From contig DASQLD010000398.1 in assembly GCA_035630195.1 (NCBI GenBank), positions 1 through 14,840 on the forward strand: a stretch of 14,840 nucleotides of DNA, given 5' to 3'. Shown piece after piece: positions 7,223-12,708 of this stretch; the first letter of the stretch is position 1, and each line of letters starts with the position of its first letter. Position numbers and translations under genes: made by a program. Source of the stretch: DASQDN01 sp035630195 (lineage in GTDB: Bacteria > Acidobacteriota > Terriglobia > Bryobacterales > Bryobacteraceae). The notes below the pieces were generated by a model. That model searched no databases. It had not been told where the DNA came from and was given only the letters and a program-made list of their open reading frames with translations.

Positions 7223-8740
7223 TTGGAACCGGCCTCCCGAGCGCAACGGATCTCATCGCTGATGGCGCGTGTGAAATCACGCGATACAGCGCCTGAGAAA
7301 ATACTCCGCCGCGCTCTAAGGAAGGCCGGTTTTCGTTTTCGCACCTACGATCCTAAACTTCCCGGTAAACCTGATATTGTCATCCCTTCGCGTCGACTGA
7401 TCGTATTCGTCGATGGCGATTTCTGGCACGGCCGCCAATTCCGAACACGCCGGCACGCATCGCTCGAAGGACAGTTCACTAAGTCAGCATCGCGCGAGTA
7501 CTGGTTGACGAAGATCCGTCGCAATATGGCTCGCGATCTTAAACACACTGATGCGCTGCTTTGCAGTGGATGGAAGGTCGCACGCTTTTGGGAGACCGAC
7601 GTGAATCGCGACGCGGAGAGTTGCATCGCGGCGCTTACGGATGAGCGGGCGGATGTGCGGTCGTTGCTTCCGCAAAGGACTATCGCCGAGTTCTTCGCCG
7701 GAATTGGGTTGATGCGCTACGCCTTCGAGCGGCAGGGATGGCGTGTCACGTTCGCGAACGATATCGATCCGAAAAAGGCGCAGATGTATGCCACTCACTT
7801 TGGCGATTCGTTTGTTGTGCGCGACGTTCATCACGTTGTGGCCGATGAAGTTCCCTCAGTGAGTCTAGCGACGGCGTCCTTTCCGTGCACCGACCTTTCG
7901 CTTGCAGGGGGAAGGAAGGGCCTCGCAGGTCAGCACTCGTCCGCATTCTGGGGCTTCCTTCGCGTGCTCGAAGACATGGGAGCGCGGCGGCCTCCGCTGG
8001 TGCTGGTCGAGAATGTACCAGGATTCCTGACGTCGGGTTCCGGGAAGGATCTTCAATCAGCGCTCAGCGGGCTCAATGACCTCGGGTATGCGGTGGATAT
8101 GTTTACGCTGGATGCTGTTCACTTCGTGCCGCAGAGCCGTAACCGCTTGTTCTTAGTTGGGCAGCCTGCGGGTGAGTGCGCGGGAACTCGCGAGGGTGTT
8201 GTTGGACGATTCATCGATCATCATCCCGATGTTCGTTGGTCGATACGGCCACTACCAAAGCCGCCGGAGTTCCAAGGAAAGTTGGCGGACTTTCTCGATG
8301 AGGAAGCCGAATGGTGGGAGGAAAAGCGGAGCGCTTATCTGCTTTCGCAAATGACGGGAATCCATCGGAAGTCGGCTGCCGAGGCGATTGCGAAACGTCG
8401 GTGGACTTACGGCACTGTGTTTCGCCGAGTGCGTTCCGGTCGCACGGTGGCAGAATTACGGACCGACGGGATCGCGGGATGCCTTCGCACTCCAAGAGGC
8501 GGAAGCGCTCGGCAGATTCTGTTCAAGGCGGGGTACGGCAAGTATTATTGCCGGTTATTGACGGGCCGTGAGTGCGCGCGGTTGATGGGGGCGGACGATT
8601 ACCGCATCGAAACGACTCCGAATCAGGCGCTGTTCGGTTTTGGCGACGCTGTGTGCGTTCCCGCGGTTGAGTGGATCATCATACACTACCTGATGCCGCT
8701 GACCAATGAACTGATTCGTGGACGAGTTCTGATACGCTAG
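7223..8740 (+). CDS. Vsr-type mismatch endonuclease fused to a C5-cytosine DNA methyltransferase
   Basis: One 505-residue reading frame with two enzymes. Residues about 8-127 form a Vsr-like PD-(D/E)XK nuclease: QRISSLMARVKSRDTAPEK, LPGKPDIV with catalytic D51, DGDFWHG (64-70) with H69, and EYWLTKIRRN with RD (104-105). All four zinc ligands of E. coli Vsr are replaced (D66, R71 and F73, and Thr in WET at 123-125). Residues about 152-490 form a Dcm-like methyltransferase: motif I AEFFAGIG (155-162), motif IV FPCTDLS with nucleophile C222, motif VI ENVPGF (263-268), motif VIII QSRNRLF (304-310), a target-recognition region (about 315-415), motif IX TPRGGSARQ (423-431) and motif X GFGDAVCVP (472-480). 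Start: TTG 7223 directly abuts the preceding stop; ATG 7262 would cut conserved N-terminal Vsr sequence. No partner restriction enzyme is nearby. Confidence 0.92.
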   Translation: MEPASRAQRISSLMARVKSRDTAPEKILRRALRKAGFRFRTYDPKLPGKPDIVIPSRRLIVFVDGDFWHGRQFRTRRHASLEGQFTKSASREYWLTKIRRNMARDLKHTDALLCSGWKVARFWETDVNRDAESCIAALTDERADVRSLLPQRTIAEFFAGIGLMRYAFERQGWRVTFANDIDPKKAQMYATHFGDSFVVRDVHHVVADEVPSVSLATASFPCTDLSLAGGRKGLAGQHSSAFWGFLRVLEDMGARRPPLVLVENVPGFLTSGSGKDLQSALSGLNDLGYAVDMFTLDAVHFVPQSRNRLFLVGQPAGECAGTREGVVGRFIDHHPDVRWSIRPLPKPPEFQGKLADFLDEEAEWWEEKRSAYLLSQMTGIHRKSAAEAIAKRRWTYGTVFRRVRSGRTVAELRTDGIAGCLRTPRGGSARQILFKAGYGKYYCRLLTGRECARLMGADDYRIETTPNQALFGFGDAVCVPAVEWIIIHYLMPLTNELIRGRVLIR

Positions 8741-8754
8741 TCACTTATCCAACG

Positions 8755-9603
8755 ATGAGACTCGGCCAAATCAAGTGGTACAACAACACGACTGCCGCAA
8801 TCTTTGAGAGCGACGGAACAGCCAGGCCAATTCCTGACTACAACGTTTACGACCTTATCCGGCTTGCTGAGATGGAGAAGAACCCGCTCGCCAAGGTCGC
8901 AAATCGTTTGGCGTCAACACATAAAGAGCCTGCCGTTCCGATTATTCCAATCCATCCCAAAGAAGTATGGGCCTGCGGTTGCACGTACAAGCAAAGTTCT
9001 GATTTCCGGGATGCCGAGCACGGCACGCGCGAAGGCTTTTATGCATATGTTTACCGAGAAGCGCGCCCGGAGATCTTTTTCAAAGGCACCTCCCGTGTGT
9101 GTGTTGGACCTGAGGGAAAAATCGGTATTCGCTCGGATTCGAAGTTTACGGCGCCTGAGCCCGAACTCGCCGTCATCCTGGGAACTGGAGGTAAGGTGCT
9201 GGGCTATACGATCGCGAACGATGTCTCTGCGTGGGACATCGAGCGCGAGAATCCGCTTTACCTCCCTCAGTCAAAAGTATTCACGGCATGCTGTGCGCTG
9301 GGACCAGTCATTGTCACGGAGGACGAGATTTCAGACCCGTACTCCTTGAAAATGACCTGCACGATCGAACGCGACGGCAAGACCATTTATCAGGGCAGTG
9401 TCAGCACTGCTCAGCTCAATCGTAAGGTCGAAAATTTGACCGAGTATCTGCTCAGAGCGAACGCTGTGCCCGGTGGGTCGGTTCTGTGCACGGGTACTGG
9501 GATCATTGTTACGGAAGAGTCGGCGCTTGCCCCAGGGGACGTGGTAACGATCGAAGTACCAGAGATCGGCAAGCTTCGGAATACGGCAGCCATTGTCGAT
9601 TAA
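8755..9603 (+). CDS. FAH-fold sugar-acid dehydratase, probable 2-keto-3-deoxy-D-arabinonate dehydratase
   Basis: A 282-residue protein of the fumarylacetoacetate hydrolase superfamily. The metal-binding set is visible: E135 and E137 in FTAPEPELAVIL and D156 in YTIANDVSAWD, followed by ERENPLYLPQSKVF (163-176). That last segment resembles the archaeal and bacterial enzymes that dehydrate 2-keto-3-deoxy-D-arabinonate (or xylonate) to 2-oxoglutarate semialdehyde. The C-terminal half has the usual FAH core (GSVLCTGTGIIVTEE and LAPGDVVTIEVPEIG). The aldehyde dehydrogenase at 5777-7222 would take its product to 2-oxoglutarate. Substrate stereochemistry cannot be read, and other FAH-fold activities are possible. 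The ATG follows the methyltransferase stop by 14 bases with no Shine-Dalgarno, suggesting coupling or an unseen signal. Confidence 0.87.
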   Translation: MRLGQIKWYNNTTAAIFESDGTARPIPDYNVYDLIRLAEMEKNPLAKVANRLASTHKEPAVPIIPIHPKEVWACGCTYKQSSDFRDAEHGTREGFYAYVYREARPEIFFKGTSRVCVGPEGKIGIRSDSKFTAPEPELAVILGTGGKVLGYTIANDVSAWDIERENPLYLPQSKVFTACCALGPVIVTEDEISDPYSLKMTCTIERDGKTIYQGSVSTAQLNRKVENLTEYLLRANAVPGGSVLCTGTGIIVTEESALAPGDVVTIEVPEIGKLRNTAAIVD

Positions 9604-9608
9604 GGGCG

Positions 9609-10589
9609 ATGCGCCTCTGTTTCCTCGCCGCGCTGGTATTTGTGGCAGCATGCGGTCGCGCACCTGAAGTCGCCGAACGACCAAAGAGAGTTGTAAAGCC
9701 TGCTAAGGTCGAGGCGACTTATGACGCGAAGTTCTGGAGCCTTTGGGGCGATGGCAAAGCCGAACTAAACGCCTATCGCCTTACGATGCCGCGCTACAAG
9801 CAGATTCGCAAAGGTGTAGCGGTAACGATTTTCGTCACCGAGCCTTTCTCGAATACTCTGCGCGTGAAAGCGGACCCCGGTAGACACGGCCCCGGCGACG
9901 AGTTTCCCGTGATGAAGCTGAACCTCGTCAAGGATTATCAGACAGGGATCTACGATTACAACGATATGCTGAGCGCATTCGTTTCGCTCGCTCCGGTGAA
10001 CAATCGCCCCTCAGGGGTGACGAAGTTGTCGTTCTCAAGCCAGGAGTGGTGCGGACATGTTTACAGTCAAGTGCTGTTCGGGGAAACCAAGGCGCAGATC
10101 ACCCGGCACAGTTACTTCGATGGCGAAGCGGATCAGCAGCGCGACATTGACTATCCTGACAACGGCTTCACAGAGGATACGCTGATGCTCTGGGCGCGCG
10201 GAATGACTCGGCCGTTTCTGCGTGCGGGCGTCTCGAATACATTTCCGTTGCTGATGTCACTTGAAACTTCGCGTGCGCGGCATGAGCCTTTGCAGTGGTC
10301 TCCGACAGTGCTCACAAGAGATGCGGCAACACAGAGCGTTCGTGTGCCTGCCGGATCGTTCGAAGTCGAAGTGGTCCGCGCAAAGCGCCGCGACGGATCG
10401 TGGAAAGCATTCTACGTGGAGAAAGAATCGCCGAGGCGCGTTGTCCGTTGGCAATCGAGCGAGGGAGAGAATGCGGAATTGCTCGGTTCTGAGCGCTTGA
10501 AGTACTGGGAGATGAACGGCGAAGGCGGCGAGGCTGCTCTCGCGCGACTTGGTGTCTCACGGATGACGCCGCCGCAATTCCTCAAGTAG
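9609..10589 (+). CDS. Conserved lipoprotein of unknown function
   Basis: A 326-residue protein starting at ATG 9609, preceded by GGG and five bases after the FAH-fold gene. An upstream in-frame extension to 9486 lies inside that gene and is rejected because MRLCFLAALVFVAACGR is a clean lipoprotein signal, with lipobox V12-A13-A14-C15. The mature protein is soluble-looking: YDAKFWSLWGDGKAELNAYR, then PRYKQIRKGVAVTIFVTEPF, MKLNLVKDYQTGIYDYNDM and SFSSQEWCGHVYSQVLFGE. I associate this sequence type with Solibacter-like genomes, where homologues have, as I recall, been labelled septum formation inhibitor Maf. It shows no Maf pyrophosphatase motif, so that label is not adopted. The gene ends 8 bases inside the convergent TIM-barrel gene. 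Function unknown. Confidence 0.85.
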   Translation: MRLCFLAALVFVAACGRAPEVAERPKRVVKPAKVEATYDAKFWSLWGDGKAELNAYRLTMPRYKQIRKGVAVTIFVTEPFSNTLRVKADPGRHGPGDEFPVMKLNLVKDYQTGIYDYNDMLSAFVSLAPVNNRPSGVTKLSFSSQEWCGHVYSQVLFGETKAQITRHSYFDGEADQQRDIDYPDNGFTEDTLMLWARGMTRPFLRAGVSNTFPLLMSLETSRARHEPLQWSPTVLTRDAATQSVRVPAGSFEVEVVRAKRRDGSWKAFYVEKESPRRVVRWQSSEGENAELLGSERLKYWEMNGEGGEAALARLGVSRMTPPQFLK

Positions 10590-11649
10590 TGGAACGAACA
10601 CCGAGGTTGAGCGTCTTGCAACAATAGTCGAGACTGCGCTCCATGTGTTCGAGTTGTTGGACCTTCAGCGCTTCCATATAGCGTTCGCGTGGACCCGAAA
10701 TATCGGCTTCAACATGCGGCTTGTCGTAGGGCCTGCCGCGCTTTGCCAGAGCCATAAATCGACTGAAGTCCCGGGATCGGCCGCGAGGAAACCACTTGTT
10801 CCAGAACTCTTCGGTATAGACAGGCAGGACAACCAGCGGACGCGCGGTGATCGGCTTGCAATAGATATGAACCCGCGGAAGGATTTCAGCGGCACGAGCA
10901 ACGATCGCCTTGAAATCGACTGTGCCTTCGCCGAGCGGTACCCACTGCACAGCAATCCCGTCCGGATGCTCGTAAACAACCGAGTCACGGAGATGGAAAG
11001 TCACAGCGTACGGGCCAAGCTCTTCGATAGTTGTCATTGGATCTTCGGCGACAAAGACAGGATTGCCTGTGTCGAGATAGGAGCCGACGAACTCCTTACC
11101 GGCAGTCTCAATGAGCTGTCGCGTTTCCCATGCCTGCAGTTCCTTGTGATTCTCAATCGCGATCTTTACGCCGGCGTCCATCGCCTGCGTGCGCACTTCA
11201 CGAAGGACCTTGACAGTCGTCTCGATGTGTTTCTCGACTGGGCCTTCGGGCATGCTGTAGCGGTCGCCGGCGAGGAGCGCTCGGACGATTGGAGATCCCA
11301 TGGCGGCAGCGCGCTCGATGTTTTTGCGGAGGGTCGCCACGTTTTGGTTGAACGCATCTGGCGATTTTGGAAGGATCGTGCCACCTCCCGTTTCCAGATG
11401 CAGACCCGTTTCCTTTGACCACGCGCGAACCTCGGCCCAGTGCTTTGGATCCATCACACCTGGGTCTAGAGAATCCTGCAGGAAGATGGCGTCGAGCTTC
11501 TTGGCCACACAGTAATCGAACAGTTGGCGGTCGTTCCAGCGCTGGAAGCGGAGACAGTAGGTGTTGATCCCGAGGGGCCACTTGCGCGAAGCAGCGAGAG
11601 CAGGTGTGGCGAGGGCGAGCGTCGAGGCAAGGAAGTCGCGACGTGTCAT
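10582..11649 (-). CDS. Tat-exported TIM-barrel sugar isomerase/epimerase-like protein
   Basis: A 355-residue protein beginning MTRRDFLASTLALATPALAA, a Tat signal with the RRDFL core, cleaved near residue 20. The mature part fits the xylose isomerase-like TIM barrel (AP endonuclease 2 family): GINTYCLRF (27-35), LHLETGGG (83-90), a metal-site glutamate in VKIAIENH (E166 and H168), SYLDTGNPV with D193, TFHLRD with H219, and WVPLGEGTVDF (E241). Members isomerise or epimerise sugars, sugar acids or inositols; export of a folded metal enzyme agrees with the Tat signal. The substrate is unknown, but a mutarotase gene lies upstream. The ATG (1649 bases past 10000, at 11649) has no Shine-Dalgarno; a -10-like TAGAAT at 11657-11662 places initiation almost at the start codon. 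The 3' end overlaps the convergent lipoprotein gene by 8 bases. Confidence 0.88.
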   Translation of the reverse strand: MTRRDFLASTLALATPALAASRKWPLGINTYCLRFQRWNDRQLFDYCVAKKLDAIFLQDSLDPGVMDPKHWAEVRAWSKETGLHLETGGGTILPKSPDAFNQNVATLRKNIERAAAMGSPIVRALLAGDRYSMPEGPVEKHIETTVKVLREVRTQAMDAGVKIAIENHKELQAWETRQLIETAGKEFVGSYLDTGNPVFVAEDPMTTIEELGPYAVTFHLRDSVVYEHPDGIAVQWVPLGEGTVDFKAIVARAAEILPRVHIYCKPITARPLVVLPVYTEEFWNKWFPRGRSRDFSRFMALAKRGRPYDKPHVEADISGPRERYMEALKVQQLEHMERSLDYCCKTLNLGVRSTT

Positions 11650-11656
11650 AACTTCG

Positions 11657-11662
11657 ATTCTA
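11657..11662 (-). promoter_or_regulatory. Candidate -10 element of the TIM-barrel gene
   Basis: Minus-strand TAGAAT matches TATAAT at five of six positions. The expected start point is near 11650, one base before the ATG at 11649, so the message would be leaderless or nearly so. No convincing -35 hexamer is seen at 16-18 bases. It lies inside one of the CGAT-N3-ATCG repeats. Confidence 0.3.
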
Positions 11663-11681
11663 TCGTTTGAGAGTTAAAGGA

Positions 11682-11704
11682 AGGGCGGCAATGTACGCCG
11701 CCCT
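11682..11704 (-). terminator. GC-rich hairpin after the mutarotase gene, possible weak terminator
   Basis: AGGGCGGC (11682-11689) and GCCGCCCT (11697-11704) form a perfect 8-base stem with a 7-base loop. On the minus strand it comes 50 bases after the mutarotase stop and is followed by TCCTTTAAC, a poor T-tract. It may end or attenuate the ftsH-HAD-mutarotase transcript before the TIM-barrel gene, or act with the flanking repeats as a regulatory structure. Confidence 0.4.
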
Positions 11705-11753
11705 GGATAGAGAGGCTGAATTCGATCGTATCGTTTTCAGTCCCGCGAGCAAC

Positions 11754-12065
11754 TCAATTCGTAGAGGTCAGGTCGGCGAAGAATAACTCTTCCATCTCCT
11801 GCCAGTCGCCCTCGGCTTTCATAGGCTCCACATAGGATTGCCAAGCCTGATCGACAGGATCCCTTGCGAGAATCGCCGACGTTTTCGAAATGTCTTCTGC
11901 ATCGACGAGCAGCACCAGTTCGTCATCGTGAAGGTAGACTGCGCACAGACGCATACCCGCTTCTCGATAGCGACGCATCAGTTCGCCGGACACATTCTTG
12001 TGCGCGTCGATATATTCCTGCCTGCATTCAGGCTTCAGCCTGGTCCGATAGACTTTGCGTTGCAT
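11754..12065 (-). CDS. rhaM: L-rhamnose mutarotase family protein
   Basis: A 103-residue protein, almost exactly the length of E. coli RhaM (104). It interconverts alpha and beta anomers of L-rhamnose or a related sugar in the cytoplasm. The fold is a small ferredoxin-like barrel. Y18 and H22 (EYIDAHKNV) sit at the positions of the catalytic Tyr and His of E. coli RhaM, and RLCAVYLHDDELVLLVDAED is the typical second and third strand. The start is ATG 12065, not the upstream in-frame codon at 12122, because GGAG lies seven bases before it and the protein aligns from MQRKVYR. It therefore starts 38 bases inside the HAD gene in another frame. No rhamnose isomerase or kinase is in view, so the true sugar is open. 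Confidence 0.82.
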   Translation of the reverse strand: MQRKVYRTRLKPECRQEYIDAHKNVSGELMRRYREAGMRLCAVYLHDDELVLLVDAEDISKTSAILARDPVDQAWQSYVEPMKAEGDWQEMEELFFADLTSTN

Positions 12066-12708
12066 GCGCAATCTCCAGGGGAATGAGCTGGCGGATATCG
12101 TCGATCCAGTAGTCGGGCTCAAACTCTTTCATTTTCGGCAGATTGCCGTATCCATAGCGTACACCGCAGATCTTTACACCTGCACGCCTCCCGGCTTGCA
12201 TGTCGGGCGCGGAATCGCCGATCATCAGGCAGTCTTGCGGCCTTGCGCCAAAGACATCGAGGGAACGCTCGATGACGTCCGGATTTGGCTTACAAGGGAA
12301 GCCGTCGGTGCCTTGAACGTGATCGAAGAAGGGAGCCAGACCGAACTGCTCGAGAATGATGCGTGTTGTCGGAGTGCCTTTTGTTGTGGCGGTGGACTTG
12401 CGGCCCGGGAGTAAGGAGAGGGTTTCAAAAACACCGGGATAAAGACGCGTCATCGTGTGGCCACGCGAGGGATAAACGGAACGATATTCGACGAGAAGCG
12501 CTTCCTTCTCTTCCGGGGACATCTCGGGAAAGAGGTCGCCGAATAGATCGTTCAAATGGTAGCCAATGTATCGCTTGAGAAAGGCGGGTTCAACATCAGG
12601 ACGAGGAGTGCGCGACAGAACGGTTTGGAGGGCTCCGCAGATATCCTCTGCGGAGTCCACCAAAGTACCGTCAACATCAAAGAGGTAAACCGGAAAAGCC
12701 GGAATCAC
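12028..12708 (-). CDS. HAD hydrolase, phosphoglycolate phosphatase-like
   Basis: A 226-residue HAD phosphatase with all four motifs: [11 protein letters not shown] (nucleophile D11, acid D13), II in STATTKGT (105-112), III lysine K140 in CKPNPDVI, and [10 protein letters not shown] (D165, D169). A helical C1 cap lies at about 18-90. It probably dephosphorylates small phosphorylated metabolites; the Gph resemblance (2-phosphoglycolate) is the default call, but HAD specificity is not readable from motifs. The start is GTG (12706-12708), overlapping the ftsH stop (12705-12707) in a GTGA arrangement, with GGGAG about 13 bases upstream. No internal Met precedes motif I, so the GTG start is firm. 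Its last 38 bases overlap the mutarotase gene. Confidence 0.9.
   Translation of the reverse strand: MIPAFPVYLFDVDGTLVDSAEDICGALQTVLSRTPRPDVEPAFLKRYIGYHLNDLFGDLFPEMSPEEKEALLVEYRSVYPSRGHTMTRLYPGVFETLSLLPGRKSTATTKGTPTTRIILEQFGLAPFFDHVQGTDGFPCKPNPDVIERSLDVFGARPQDCLMIGDSAPDMQAGRRAGVKICGVRYGYGNLPKMKEFEPDYWIDDIRQLIPLEIAHATQSLSDQAEA

Larger units (their letters stand above)
11653..11740. repeat. Pair of CGAT-N3-ATCG direct repeats flanking a hairpin
   Basis: Two 16-base copies, TTCGATTCTATCGTTT (11653-11668) and TTCGATCGTATCGTTT (11721-11736), match at 14 of 16 positions and lie 68 bases apart. Each contains the interrupted palindrome CGAT-N3-ATCG. The copy nearer the TIM-barrel gene overlaps its candidate -10 (TAGAAT, 11657-11662), so the pair could be a repressor operator. 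This is inference from position and symmetry only. Confidence 0.4.

Noticed and set aside
6443..7246. 267-residue minus-strand frame opposite the aldehyde dehydrogenase
   Set aside because: Antisense shadow of a strongly conserved enzyme; no motif, start signal or domain of its own.
7190..8760. Mobile-element boundaries around the Vsr-methyltransferase gene
   Set aside because: I looked for terminal inverted repeats, target-site duplications, an integrase or a tRNA end at both borders and found none, so insertion is proposed only from gene order.
10645..11418. 257-residue plus-strand frame opposite the TIM-barrel gene
   Set aside because: Antisense to a clear Tat-exported TIM-barrel protein and without any recognisable domain.
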